DNA from: Algoriphagus aestuariicola
GTDB lineage: Bacteria > Bacteroidota > Bacteroidia > Cytophagales > Cyclobacteriaceae
Assembly: GCF_017254835.1 (NCBI RefSeq)
Contig: NZ_JAFKCW010000001.1
Location: forward strand, 682,001-746,000
DNA length: 64,000 bases
Direction of reading: 5' to 3'
Shown: piece after piece, positions 37,498 to 47,285 of the stretch
Layout of the letters: each line of letters starts with the position of its first letter
Numbering within the stretch: the first letter of the stretch is position 1
Made by a program: the position numbers and the translations under genes
The notes under the pieces: generated by a model
The model's database searches: none
Told to the model about the DNA's origin: nothing
What the model saw: only the letters and a program-made list of their open reading frames with translations

Positions 37498-40110
37498 CTA
37501 GTATCGAATCAGCCAAACTTCTGATACCAAGGTGCCCCAGCCGCCGGAGTTTCTCCATTGCTCCACTGTGACTCGATCCCCGTTGGCTACATCTTCCGCT
37601 TTCTGGAAGTGGATCACCAGTTCTCCGTCCTCTGTGAGTTCCGCGGGTATGTTAAAGGTGAAAAAGTCGCTCATCTGGAGGGGAAGCTCTAAGTTTTTTG
37701 CAAGAATCTTCCCATCAGCAAAGACCGTCTCCGATTTCTGGTTCATCCGCATCGCATAGCGCTCCTGATACCAAGGCCTGACCAAGGTCATACGAACTTT
37801 GTAGCATGCTGTGGGATCGAGGTTGCGGTAGTGTAGCGTGACGCCCCGTGCCTCGTCTTGGGTGAAGTGCATAGAGCGCTGGCTCGGACGATTCCCCTCC
37901 GATAGCATCTCCTTCAGGTAGGGCTGCCCGTGGTCGTAAGGATATCCAAAAGTGACATTGGGGGCATGGTTGGCTGTTCCGAGGTTGTCGTACTGGCCGC
38001 CTTCACCCGGATTTTCGTAGTCGGTGATCAGGACGATGAACTCTTGTCGCTGGATTCCTTTGGAGGCGAGGGCGCGGCGAATCTGGCGATCCATCCATCC
38101 CAAGCCGATAAAATCGTGATTCAGGTTGAAAAATCCTTCGCTTCTCGTGCCAAAAATCCTGTCGCTTTCTTCCCCCAGTCTTTGGGCTTCAGCCTTTAGG
38201 ATTCTCATTTCCTGGCTTTCGTCATTGGCTTTTCCGAGTAGGAGAAGAGCTTCCTGAAGACTTTGGTCTGAAGCGTTTTTCCGGATTATATCTTCTATTC
38301 CGCTTTGCGTACTCACTTGCTGGGAGACCATTAGCTGGATGTAACGGTCCAGGGCAGCTTTCTGCATATACATGCGCCAAAGCCAATTGTTTTGACGCCA
38401 GTTTTCAGGCATCAGTTTTCCCGACTCTGCGACCAGCTCATAGTAGTGTTGAATTCCCTCCTTCTCCGGGAGAGGATTTCCGGGGATTTCTTCCATGTTT
38501 TCCTCCAACTGAAAGATGGCCTTTGCCATAAGTGGAGCAGCCTCCGGACCAAACCAATTTTTGGCGTATTCCTCCACCATTTCCTCGACCGAGGCCCGGG
38601 GATTCCAAAGCAAACGCTGCCACATCCACTGGTTGAAGTGATCGTGGTTGCCGGATGAGTGCGTGATGTCGCCAACGCCATAGCGAAGTAGGTCGTTGAA
38701 TACGCGGTGGTAATGCCTTGGCCAGGCAAAAAAAGTCAGTCTATTGTAGACCTGCGTCAAATACTGGTCGGGCCTGCGTTCATAGACGTCGTGCCCCCAG
38801 TGGGGTGGGAGGTTGCCATTTTTGTCCGCACGGGGGTACATCTGGATGTAGGCGTGCTGGGCGTATTTCCAGTGTGTGATTTCGTTGTAGTAGACCAATT
38901 GGTGTCGGGCAGGCATTTGCCGGGTGATTTCTTTGGGATAAAGCCCATAGGGCCCAAAACCCGGGTAGCGGAAGAGGTCCATGCGGTGGGTCTGTCGGTG
39001 ACCAGGCTGCCAAGTGGTCGCATCCGAACCCGGACCATATCCCCAGGCCCAAAGCCATTCCCTAGGCTTCTCGTTGAGGTAGTCGAAAATTGCTTGGTCG
39101 TCGGCGTTGTCAAACTTCTGGTTGGTAAAATAGATCCTCGTCTGCGGATGGTAGCGGTGGAAAATCGTCGCCATATCCTCGACCAATCGGATAAAGGTCA
39201 ACCCATAAGGATCACATCTGTCACATTCGCAGCCTCCTCCGTCCCCTCCGTGGAATTTGAGCAGGTCATAGTCTGGAGCTTCCTTGGCAAACACTTCAAA
39301 TTTCTCTAGCATATAGGATCTGGCCTCTGGAACTGATGGGCAGATATAACCTTCCCTGCCTATGGACTCAAACGCGCCCCATTTGGGGTTTTTTGCTTCT
39401 GGTGCAGTATTGGCGCCGAAGCCCCCTTGGGTCATCAACCCATAGGACTTGATGAACTCGTACATCGGGCCCTCATCCACGCTAAAAATATTGGCGCCCG
39501 CAAGCGCATAATCTAGGATTACACGCTGGGTTTCCTCTTCGGTCCAGCTTCGGACTTTTGCCAGGTTTTTTGCTACGCCGCTCTGCCCAAATTGGGTTCC
39601 GCGAATTTCAAAAGCGGGTGCGCTTCTGACGAGGAGATTTTCGGGGAGCAGAATTTGATCTTTTCCGTACCTCAACTGGCGCAGCAGTTCTCCCACGGCG
39701 TAGAGATTCCCCCTTTCATCAATTCCCGCGGCGAGCAGAATGTTTGTTTCCGTGTTTTGAAGTAAGAATCCCTCCGGACCCGGTGAGAGTTCGGTCAAAT
39801 TCCGGATGCGATGCTTGACAAACTGGGCCTGTAGTGAGGTGTGGTTTTCTGGCCTGCCCAACAGAATACTTAAACCATCGGTTTGTTTCTCTGACAAAGC
39901 CTGATTGATGGTGATACTGATAGGCGACTTTTCTAGGATACGGTCTTTGAGCAGCTCGGCCACCCTTTTTTCCGCTTCACTCGGATTCTCACCCAAGACT
40001 ATCGCCAGTCGGTCAAAAGCAGCAAAATCCTGGATTTGTGCATAGAGTTGGACAGGGCATAGCGCTATAAGGCAAAAAATGGCTAGCAGGTGTCTGGGGG
40101 AGATTTTCAT
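37498..40110 (-). CDS. Secreted DUF4838-like / GH20b-N-domain protein, Cys-cluster paralogue
   Basis: An 870-aa secreted protein (signal MKISPRHLLAIFCLIALCPV, cut near LYA-QIQ). Residues about 26-165 resemble the N-terminal helper domain of GH20/GH67 enzymes (alternating strands and helices ending NLYAVGELLRQLRYG). A barrel-like middle follows, with FHGGDGGG then the C294-E-C296-D-R-C299 cluster, a pattern I associate with DUF4838 proteins. The C-terminal beta domain ends in WLIRY. It is a paralogue of the divergently transcribed 40279 gene: shared blocks include EIRGTQFG/PLRGHQIG, FHGGDGGG/FPGGDPGH and ENPGEGGQYDN/ENPGPGGYYDD. Glycosidase activity on an acidic or amino sugar is plausible but not shown. 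ATG 40110 gives the signal peptide. Confidence 0.75.
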   Translation of the reverse strand: MKISPRHLLAIFCLIALCPVQLYAQIQDFAAFDRLAIVLGENPSEAEKRVAELLKDRILEKSPISITINQALSEKQTDGLSILLGRPENHTSLQAQFVKHRIRNLTELSPGPEGFLLQNTETNILLAAGIDERGNLYAVGELLRQLRYGKDQILLPENLLVRSAPAFEIRGTQFGQSGVAKNLAKVRSWTEEETQRVILDYALAGANIFSVDEGPMYEFIKSYGLMTQGGFGANTAPEAKNPKWGAFESIGREGYICPSVPEARSYMLEKFEVFAKEAPDYDLLKFHGGDGGGCECDRCDPYGLTFIRLVEDMATIFHRYHPQTRIYFTNQKFDNADDQAIFDYLNEKPREWLWAWGYGPGSDATTWQPGHRQTHRMDLFRYPGFGPYGLYPKEITRQMPARHQLVYYNEITHWKYAQHAYIQMYPRADKNGNLPPHWGHDVYERRPDQYLTQVYNRLTFFAWPRHYHRVFNDLLRYGVGDITHSSGNHDHFNQWMWQRLLWNPRASVEEMVEEYAKNWFGPEAAPLMAKAIFQLEENMEEIPGNPLPEKEGIQHYYELVAESGKLMPENWRQNNWLWRMYMQKAALDRYIQLMVSQQVSTQSGIEDIIRKNASDQSLQEALLLLGKANDESQEMRILKAEAQRLGEESDRIFGTRSEGFFNLNHDFIGLGWMDRQIRRALASKGIQRQEFIVLITDYENPGEGGQYDNLGTANHAPNVTFGYPYDHGQPYLKEMLSEGNRPSQRSMHFTQDEARGVTLHYRNLDPTACYKVRMTLVRPWYQERYAMRMNQKSETVFADGKILAKNLELPLQMSDFFTFNIPAELTEDGELVIHFQKAEDVANGDRVTVEQWRNSGGWGTLVSEVWLIRY

Positions 40111-40278
40111 ACTCGGGGGAAAGGAAAGGCTTGGCGAAGTACAGGATTCCAAAATGAATTACTGATTTGCAAGAAAAATAGGCTATGGACTAGCCCAAAA
40201 TCAAGATCGCTTGGTATTGGAGATGAGAAATTCCAAATCACCCGGAGGAATTCGCCTCCTCCCAATTTTCGTTTTTCC

Positions 40279-42606
40279 ATGCGAATGAAATTCACCTTAC
40301 TGTGCAGTATGCTGATCTTGGTTCTGAACCTTGGGCAAGCTGCGCCTGTCAATCTTAACAAACTTAGTGTGTTGATTTCCCAGGATATCAAGCCGCAGGT
40401 AAGGCAATCGGCCTTGGAGATTCTGCGGGAAGAAATCGGAAAGCGCAGCAAAATCAATGTTAGCCCGATTGCCAATTGGTCCGAGGGGGGGAGGTTTACC
40501 ATCGCCTTGGTGCTCACTGGTAGCGGAGAGCTGGATGGGAGGGAGGTTCCGATACGCTCCGGTACAGAACTACCCGAGCAAAAGCCTGAGGGCTACCGGT
40601 TGCTTTGGCAGTATAATGTGTTATGGATTATCGGAGCAGACTCCAGAGCCTTGATCTTCGGGATCGGGGAGCTGCTCAGGACTGCTTCCTTTGCCAAAGG
40701 ACAATTCCTCATCGACGATCAGCTGGATATTGCCTCTGCTCCGATGTTCCCCCTGCGTGGACATCAGATAGGCTATCGCAATACGGCCAATTCCTACGAT
40801 GCCTGGTCGGTGGAGCAGTACGACCAGTATATCCGTGAACTGGCACTTTTCGGCACCAATGCCATTGAAAACATCCCTCCTGATGGGGGCAATGACAACA
40901 GTCCCCATTTCAAAATCTCCCGCGAGGAGATGAATGTGAGAATGAGTGAGATCTGCGAAAAGTACGACTTGGAATATTGGATCTGGACTCCAGCCACGGT
41001 GGACCTGACCGATCCGGTCGTCCGGGCGAAGGAACTGGATATCCACGAGGCCAACTATCCGAAAGTGCCCCGACTGGACAACATCTTTTTCCCAGGTGGC
41101 GATCCGGGACACAACCATCCCAAGGAGGTCTTGCCGTTTCTGAAAGACCTACATGCGAGACTGGTCAAGTACCATCCCAATGCCGGAATCTGGATTTCCC
41201 TGCAGGGATTTAGTCAAGAGCAGGTGGATTATTTCTACCAATATCTGGAGCAAAACAAGCCTACCTGGCTACGAGGTGTGGTCTCCGGACCGAGCAGTCC
41301 GGCGATTTCCGAGACGCGCTTTCGTCTGCCAAAGCAGTACAAACACCGAAGCTATCCCGACATTACCCACAATGTGCGCTGTGACTATCCCGTCCCGAAT
41401 TTTGACCAAGCGTTTGCGCTGACCATAGGCCGAGAGGGAATCAATCCCATGCCGGTATTCTATGCAGGAGTGCATAACAAATATGCACCGTTTACCGATG
41501 GTTTCGTCTCTTATTCGGACGGTTGCCATGACGATGTCAATAAGGTGGTCTGGAGCCAAATGGGCTGGAATCCAAACAAGAGCGTCCGCGATGTATTAAG
41601 GGAATACACCAATTTTTTCTTCGACACCAAAATAGAATATGCCGCTTCCGAAGGCATACTGGCACTGGAAAGTAACTGGGACGGTCCAGTCATTGACAAC
41701 GGAGGCATAGAGCCGAGCTTGGCCTATTGGAAAAATCTGGAAGCTACAAATCCTCAGCTCTCCGGAAACTGGAGGTGGCAGATGCTGGTGCTGAGAGCCT
41801 ACTACGACTACTATATCCGCCAGCGAAAAATCTACGAATCCGGGCTAGAAAAGAAGGCGAACCAGGTGTTGGTGAACTATGAAAAGCACGGAATCGATGC
41901 GGCGATGGCGCAGGCTTTGGAACTGGTAAACGAAGCCGATTCTCGCCCTATCGAGCGTGAGACCAGACGGAAAATCGATGAATACGCCCAGGCACTTTTC
42001 GAATCCATCGGTCTTCAGACGAGCGTGGATAAATATCAAGCAAGCAATTCCCAAAGGGGCTGTATCCTGGATTTTGTGGACTATCCGCTCAACAACAGGT
42101 GGTGGCTAGCGGACCAATTTGACTCTATCCGCAAGATGGATTCGAATGAGGCCAAAACCGCCCAGTTGAAGCTGATCGCCAATTGGGAGAATCCCGGCCC
42201 GGGAGGATATTACGACGATATCTCGAATATTGCCAATAGCCCCCACGTCACCACGACTGTCTATGACGCGGTGGATTTCGGCTGGTGGGACAATGGCTAC
42301 AGCCGTTGGAGGCTTTCCTCCCAAGTCTATCAGGTAAATCCGGAGTTGGAGTACGAAGACCTGGACCCCAATGCACGCTACCTGATACGGGTGACGGGTT
42401 CGGGAGATGCTCTGATCCGCGTTGATGGCAAGCGCTTGGAGCCTCTGGTTTATGAAAAGGAAATGGGTGGTTTCAAGGAATTCATCATCCCTCGGGATGT
42501 GGTAGGCGACGGGAAAATCTCGGTGACCTTTGACCGGCCCGAGGAATCGCACCTGCGATGGAGAAACTACTCCCGAATCTCAGATGTGTGGCTGATCAAG
42601 AGGTAG
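40279..42606 (+). CDS. Secreted DUF4838-like / GH20b-N-domain protein, paralogue lacking the Cys cluster
   Basis: A 775-aa secreted protein with signal MRMKFTLLCSMLILVLNLGQ. Same layout as its divergent neighbour: helper domain about 28-150 ending LIFGIGELLRTASF, barrel-like centre from about 155 (PLRGHQIGYRNT), and a C-terminal beta domain ending ISDVWLIKR. At residues 272-278 it has PGGDPGH where the neighbour has HGGDGGG, and the three cysteines after it are replaced (HPK), so any metal or disulfide role of that cluster is lost. Two ATGs (40279, 40285) are both compatible with the signal peptide. The long open frame upstream of 40279 has no support. The downstream lipoprotein gene is on the same strand. 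Confidence 0.75.
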   Translation: MRMKFTLLCSMLILVLNLGQAAPVNLNKLSVLISQDIKPQVRQSALEILREEIGKRSKINVSPIANWSEGGRFTIALVLTGSGELDGREVPIRSGTELPEQKPEGYRLLWQYNVLWIIGADSRALIFGIGELLRTASFAKGQFLIDDQLDIASAPMFPLRGHQIGYRNTANSYDAWSVEQYDQYIRELALFGTNAIENIPPDGGNDNSPHFKISREEMNVRMSEICEKYDLEYWIWTPATVDLTDPVVRAKELDIHEANYPKVPRLDNIFFPGGDPGHNHPKEVLPFLKDLHARLVKYHPNAGIWISLQGFSQEQVDYFYQYLEQNKPTWLRGVVSGPSSPAISETRFRLPKQYKHRSYPDITHNVRCDYPVPNFDQAFALTIGREGINPMPVFYAGVHNKYAPFTDGFVSYSDGCHDDVNKVVWSQMGWNPNKSVRDVLREYTNFFFDTKIEYAASEGILALESNWDGPVIDNGGIEPSLAYWKNLEATNPQLSGNWRWQMLVLRAYYDYYIRQRKIYESGLEKKANQVLVNYEKHGIDAAMAQALELVNEADSRPIERETRRKIDEYAQALFESIGLQTSVDKYQASNSQRGCILDFVDYPLNNRWWLADQFDSIRKMDSNEAKTAQLKLIANWENPGPGGYYDDISNIANSPHVTTTVYDAVDFGWWDNGYSRWRLSSQVYQVNPELEYEDLDPNARYLIRVTGSGDALIRVDGKRLEPLVYEKEMGGFKEFIIPRDVVGDGKISVTFDRPEESHLRWRNYSRISDVWLIKR

Positions 42607-42796
42607 GGATGTAGGATGTCTGCTGTTAGGTGTTTGAAAACTGCAACGAAGATATAAGCCGGAGAAGGTGAGAAGAATTTGAATATTGGAAAATTCAATA
42701 ATCCGAAAATTGGAGTCTGACTGAAAGGAATCGGCACTGAAGCGGGTGTCGTAAATCGTGCGCCTTGGACCCTAAGTCCTTTTTAAAAAGAATAAG

Positions 42797-45073
42797 ATGA
42801 GAAAATCGATTTTGCTTGCTACCCTCTTTGGAGTGCTGCTGACGGCTTGCCAAAAGCCTGAGCGTCTGGCCAAGTCCAGTCAGCCAGTCTATGAGGATGT
42901 GGCCTATTTGCAGGACTATGCGGTGAAGTACTATCCAGAGGAGGAAGATTTGGAGCTTAAAAAAGTCTATTCAGACCGAAATGAAGTGGTCCAGATCTTG
43001 ACTTCCAAGGGACTGATGAACCCGGACAATGGGCATTTTCAGTATCCCGGGAAGATCCGAATGGATCAGCGCTACATCCTAATGGGCAACAAAAACATCT
43101 CGGATTTGGCTCTATACCAAAACCAGTTTGTCTATTTGGATGGAGAAGCCATCTTTAGCAATGCCTGGGCTGGAAAGCTGTTTTCCAGACATGGTAGCTC
43201 CCAGCCAGGTTTGGTCGTGGGAGGGAAGGACTTCAGCTTTTTGATAGCCTCGACCAATGCCTATTCCTTGGTTAAAGATTCCAAGACCTTGGCAAAAGCT
43301 GAGGTTGATGGGCCGATTTTGGATGGAAAATACGATTCCAAATCGGGAGCATTTTACATTCTGACAGAGAATTCAATACTTCAGATTTCGGAACCCGAGG
43401 GAGCAAGCAAGGCTATTTTTCGTGGTGAAGGACTCACTGCATTCGACTTTTTGGACTCGGGAGAGATCGTGGTGGCGAGCAGGGAAGGTTTCTTGTTTCT
43501 TGATTCTTCGGGAAAAGTGACCCAAGATCTGAATACCACGTTGCCTTGGACCGAGCTTACCGCCGTGCGTGCGATCGATGGTAAACTTTGGTTTGGTTCT
43601 ACCCGAGGAGCCTTTATGCTCAAGGAGGACGGGAAGTTCAACTATTATTACGGTGAACGCTGGCTGCCTGGCAATCAGGTTGTCGATATAGAAGCTGGGC
43701 CCGAAAACTCGGTTTTGATCCTCACGGATAAGGGCCTTGGTCAGATCAAGTTTGAGTGGATGACCTTGGAGGAAAAAGCCCTGCGCTACGAAAAACAGGT
43801 TCGGCATCGTCACATCCGCTATGGCATCAACAGCAACCTCAGCCGACTGACTGATCATGACCTAGCCACTGCTGAAAATGGATTGGCTGACTCCGACAAT
43901 CTCTGGACTGGGATGTATATGGGCAGCCAGCTGTTCCGGTACTTGGTCACCAAGTCTGAAGAGGCGAAGCAAAATTGCATTGAGACCTTTGAGGCCATGG
44001 AACGCCTGCACCATATTACTGGTGTGAAGGGGCTGTTTGGACGAACCTTTGAGAGAAGTGGGCATTACGAATTCCGGACCGAATACCGGGATTATGTGGA
44101 GGATTTTTGGTACGAAGGCTACAACAATAACGTAAGCTGGAACCATTCATCTGATCCCGAGTGGGACTGGAGGGCCAGTGCAAGCAGCGACCAGACGGTA
44201 GGGCAGATTTTTGCGCTGATCCTGATGGGAGAATACATGGACGACGGAGAGTATCGCCAGCGGGCCATCACGCTACTTGACGACATGATGGGCTACATCG
44301 TGGCTAACAACTACACGCTTGTGGACGTGGATGGCAAGCCTTCGCTCTGGGGCTATTGGAATCCAGAACATATCAATCGCTTCCAAACCATGGTGGGAGA
44401 CCGTAAGATCTACTCTTCCAATCTCATCGCTTTTTTGCAGGCGGCCTACAAGCTGACTGGCAAGGAACTATACAAAGAAAAAGCCCTAGATCTCATGCAG
44501 AATCACGGCTATCTGGAAAACCTGGCTCGTCCCTTCAAAGAAATTGGCCAAGCGCCTGCCGACGCAGACAACTGGAGCAAGATGCTGTCCCAAGAATGGA
44601 ACCACAGTGACGATGAGATGTATTTTCTGGCTTATTGGGGCCTTTATCCCTATGCCTTGAATGACACACTTCGGGAAGTGTACCGGGAGGCTATCAAAGA
44701 CCATTGGGAATTTGAACGTCCTGAGAAGAATGCGCTTTGGAATTTTTGCTATGCCATGACAGGTGCGGAGGACTTTGATCTGGAGGAGTCGGTATGGCAC
44801 CTGAAGGAGTTCCCGTTGGATATGATTGAGTACAAAACTGAAAACAGCCATCGCAAGGACATCGTCCACGTTCCTGTGAATTTTTGGGGACAAAAAACCT
44901 CGGAGGTTTTGCCTCCCGACGAGCGTCCGGAGCTAAAGCATAACAAGAATCTCTTCACACTCGATGGTCCAGACCGAAAGTCAGAATTGAGCGCGGGAGA
45001 CACCTTCCTGCTTCCCTATTGGATGGGCAGGTATTTGGGAGTCATCAGCGCACCGAAAACAGAAACAGAGTAG
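42797..45073 (+). CDS. Large lipoprotein with propeller-like N-half and alpha/alpha-toroid-like C-half
   Basis: A 758-aa lipoprotein with lipobox LLTAC, lipidated C18. Residues about 60-330 show repeated short strand blocks (GEIVVASREGFLFLDSSGKV, then AIDGKLWFGSTRGAFML and ENSVLILTDKGLGQIKF) as in a two-component-sensor-type beta-propeller. Residues about 345-720 are helix-rich with WTGMYMGSQLFRYL, GLFGRTFER, WGYWNPEHINRFQ and SQEWNHSDDEMYFLAYWGL, resembling the alpha/alpha toroid of uncharacterised glycosidases or lyases. I do not recognise a named family. It follows the 40279 gene by 190 bases on the same strand and ends with a strong terminator, suggesting a common glycan substrate (inference). 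Confidence 0.7.
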   Translation: MRKSILLATLFGVLLTACQKPERLAKSSQPVYEDVAYLQDYAVKYYPEEEDLELKKVYSDRNEVVQILTSKGLMNPDNGHFQYPGKIRMDQRYILMGNKNISDLALYQNQFVYLDGEAIFSNAWAGKLFSRHGSSQPGLVVGGKDFSFLIASTNAYSLVKDSKTLAKAEVDGPILDGKYDSKSGAFYILTENSILQISEPEGASKAIFRGEGLTAFDFLDSGEIVVASREGFLFLDSSGKVTQDLNTTLPWTELTAVRAIDGKLWFGSTRGAFMLKEDGKFNYYYGERWLPGNQVVDIEAGPENSVLILTDKGLGQIKFEWMTLEEKALRYEKQVRHRHIRYGINSNLSRLTDHDLATAENGLADSDNLWTGMYMGSQLFRYLVTKSEEAKQNCIETFEAMERLHHITGVKGLFGRTFERSGHYEFRTEYRDYVEDFWYEGYNNNVSWNHSSDPEWDWRASASSDQTVGQIFALILMGEYMDDGEYRQRAITLLDDMMGYIVANNYTLVDVDGKPSLWGYWNPEHINRFQTMVGDRKIYSSNLIAFLQAAYKLTGKELYKEKALDLMQNHGYLENLARPFKEIGQAPADADNWSKMLSQEWNHSDDEMYFLAYWGLYPYALNDTLREVYREAIKDHWEFERPEKNALWNFCYAMTGAEDFDLEESVWHLKEFPLDMIEYKTENSHRKDIVHVPVNFWGQKTSEVLPPDERPELKHNKNLFTLDGPDRKSELSAGDTFLLPYWMGRYLGVISAPKTETE

Positions 45074-45103
45074 TAAAATAGTTAATGGGTAGTTTAATTG
45101 GTT

Positions 45104-45136
45104 AAGTCCTTTCCCGCGTGGGAAAGGACTTTTTTC
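45104..45136 (+). terminator. Strong Rho-independent terminator
   Basis: Perfect 12-bp stem AAGTCCTTTCCC / GGGAAAGGACTT with tetraloop GCGT, followed by TTTT. It closes the plus-strand unit that ends with the large lipoprotein gene. Confidence 0.9.
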
Positions 45137-45202
45137 TTGGACATCGGGCCAGATTTTGCCACAGATACACTTGAAGTGGATGCGTCGAAAGGTTTTTTCC
45201 GC

Positions 45203-46444
45203 TTATTCAAACCCAAACAAAACTGGCAAAACAAAGACAACTACGGCACTCCAAACCATATAAACAGGAAGGTAGACCACGATGGATTTTCCGACTTGGT
45301 TCAGTTCTTCTTTCTTGACAGCACTTTGGTATAGCTTCCAAGAGACGATCAAAAGGTGGATCAGAATCAGGATATTGCCACCCAGCACCGCTGTTCTATT
45401 TGGGGTAAAGCCCCACTCCGAGATCCGGAAAATGATGGCCGAAAGCGCTACCCCGTTGACTACGATTGTGACCAGGGAAAGTAGAAACAGGATCCAGATT
45501 CCGAAAGGCTGCCTTTGCTTCGAGGAACTCTCGGCTACGGAGAAGAAAATCAGCGCCATGACTCCCACCAAAAGGGCATTGAAGAGCAGTAAGAAATCCC
45601 GGTCGTTGTAGGGGTCTTTGCCTGTAGCAGCTATGGCTATCAAGTAGGCGACGAGCATCACAAGCACCAAAGGACTGAAGATCTTGGCGATTATCGGGGA
45701 GACTTTGTTGACCAGCTGCGGATTGTTATGGGCGAGATAGGTACCGAGAATAGGTACCGCTGGTAGCCCGAAAGCGGCGACATAGTGCGACCAAAAGTAT
45801 TCTATTTGTATCTCGATGAGGGAAAACAGGCTAATGGTGATCGCACTGAGCAGGAATCCTGCGATGCCGATCAGTACCGATAGGACCGCCGCTTCGCCGT
45901 TGAACCGCAGGTAGCCGAGGCGCTTTTCCCAATCGAGAAGACTTGGGCCAGAATAGGCAACGCCAATCAGTCCCCAAAGAATCAAGGGGAGATGGATGCA
46001 GGCTAGGATCAGTGTGTCCGTTTCTCTGCCTGGAAGGGAGTTGATATAGACCAACAATAGTCCGGAAATGCCGATCAGGACCGATTTGGCGTTGAGTGGA
46101 AGTTGGTTTTTCCAAGCGAAAAACGCTGTGATCAGCGGCAAGACGATGAAGCTGATGTTTCTGGGATAGAAAAACTCCTCGTCGATAGAGAAGATCTCGG
46201 GGATCTTGGCCAGGATGCCGGCAATGAAAATGCCGAGAACCACCCAAAGGAGTTCCTTTTGGCTGCCCCAGGAGATGCCGTCGGCCTTGTCCTTTAAGCG
46301 CTCATGCCAGAATTCGGCGATACCTTTGCCTTGGAGCGTTGGGTAGATCTGTTCAAAGGATTTTTTGAAGCCGGATTTGTTCCTTCTATAGAGCCTTTCC
46401 AGATAAGCTGGATTCTCAATGTGGTTAATGATGTCTTCTGTCAT
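45203..46444 (-). CDS. DUF4153 polytopic membrane protein
   Basis: A 413-aa inner-membrane protein with about 11-12 hydrophobic helices after a soluble N-terminus of about 65 residues. The pattern (IAGILAKIPEIFSIDEEFFYPRN, then FPLIEIQIEYF-like helices and a Lys-rich loop) fits DUF4153, a family of unknown function in Bacteroidota and Firmicutes. It is the last gene of the minus-strand group that begins at 49932. No catalytic motif is evident. Confidence 0.75.
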   Translation of the reverse strand: MTEDIINHIENPAYLERLYRRNKSGFKKSFEQIYPTLQGKGIAEFWHERLKDKADGISWGSQKELLWVVLGIFIAGILAKIPEIFSIDEEFFYPRNISFIVLPLITAFFAWKNQLPLNAKSVLIGISGLLLVYINSLPGRETDTLILACIHLPLILWGLIGVAYSGPSLLDWEKRLGYLRFNGEAAVLSVLIGIAGFLLSAITISLFSLIEIQIEYFWSHYVAAFGLPAVPILGTYLAHNNPQLVNKVSPIIAKIFSPLVLVMLVAYLIAIAATGKDPYNDRDFLLLFNALLVGVMALIFFSVAESSSKQRQPFGIWILFLLSLVTIVVNGVALSAIIFRISEWGFTPNRTAVLGGNILILIHLLIVSWKLYQSAVKKEELNQVGKSIVVYLPVYMVWSAVVVFVLPVLFGFE

Positions 46445-46489
46445 GTGTTTATAGGTTAAAGTTGAGATTTTGGGTGTGGTTTTTTGTCT

Positions 46490-47236
46490 TTATTGGTTGA
46501 CTTGGCGAGGTTTCATTTGGTCTGCTTCAAACTGCTGTAGACATACGTCGAGGGGATTTCCATAGCTATGGATGCATTCACAAAATGAAAACCCCGCTTG
46601 CCCATGTTCTGTGTCGGCAAATTGTGATTTGCAGTCTTGGAGCGAGTTTCGAGGCATCACCTTATAGCCAAAATTTGCAAACCAAACTACTATGCCGATC
46701 ATGGACACTACGCCTACAAAGAACAGTAGGGGAAAATTTCGCTCATATTTTTCAGGCTTTGGCAGGCTTACTTTTTTTGAATGAGAAAGAAAGGGCAGGA
46801 TGTATTTCAGTTTGTCATAATGCCATGCCAGCAGGTAAAGGTTTGCCAAAACCATCAAAGGTGAGGTGACGATAGAGCCTTCAAAGCGTACCGCGAAAGA
46901 GAGAATCCATATATTGACAATGATGGGCAGATACAACAATGCTCCCAAAAGCACAGTGTTTGGGATGAGCAAGAATATCGAGGCCAAGACCTGGCCGACT
47001 CCTATAAATGTGTAATAGTAGCCTGTTTGGTGCAAGGCTTCCAGATAGGAGCCCATGGGATGCAGATCCGACAATCCGCTCGCAAATCTTTCCCCAAAAA
47101 TCTTAACCAGACCTGCGACCAGGAAGGCATAGGCAAGGAGAATTCTGCAGACAACATACAATATCCAATGCCATCTGTTGCGCTTGATTTTGAGGTAATA
47201 TTTCTCCAAATCGGCGGAAATATTGAAGCTTGCCAT
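46490..47236 (-). CDS. DoxX/MauE-like membrane protein
   Basis: A 248-aa inner-membrane protein with four to five helices; the first is preceded by RNRWHWILYVVCRILLAY, and VAGLVKIFGERF with a following GVGQVLASIFLLIP segment is the typical DoxX/MauE pattern. The C-terminal tail after the last helix holds four cysteines (QDCKSQ, FCECIHSYG, DVCLQQF), probably outside the cytoplasm, which is unusual for simple DoxX proteins and hints at disulfide or metal chemistry. Function unknown. Same-strand neighbours on both sides at 45-50 base spacing suggest cotranscription. Confidence 0.7.
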   Translation of the reverse strand: MASFNISADLEKYYLKIKRNRWHWILYVVCRILLAYAFLVAGLVKIFGERFASGLSDLHPMGSYLEALHQTGYYYTFIGVGQVLASIFLLIPNTVLLGALLYLPIIVNIWILSFAVRFEGSIVTSPLMVLANLYLLAWHYDKLKYILPFLSHSKKVSLPKPEKYERNFPLLFFVGVVSMIGIVVWFANFGYKVMPRNSLQDCKSQFADTEHGQAGFSFCECIHSYGNPLDVCLQQFEADQMKPRQVNQ

Positions 47237-47285
47237 TCGCTTTTCGTATCGGTGAAAATTTGGACAGGTGTTTTGTAGATAAGGA

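Noticed and set aside
38707-39309. Open frame opposite the DUF4838-like gene
   Set aside because: Antisense shadow; no homology pattern.
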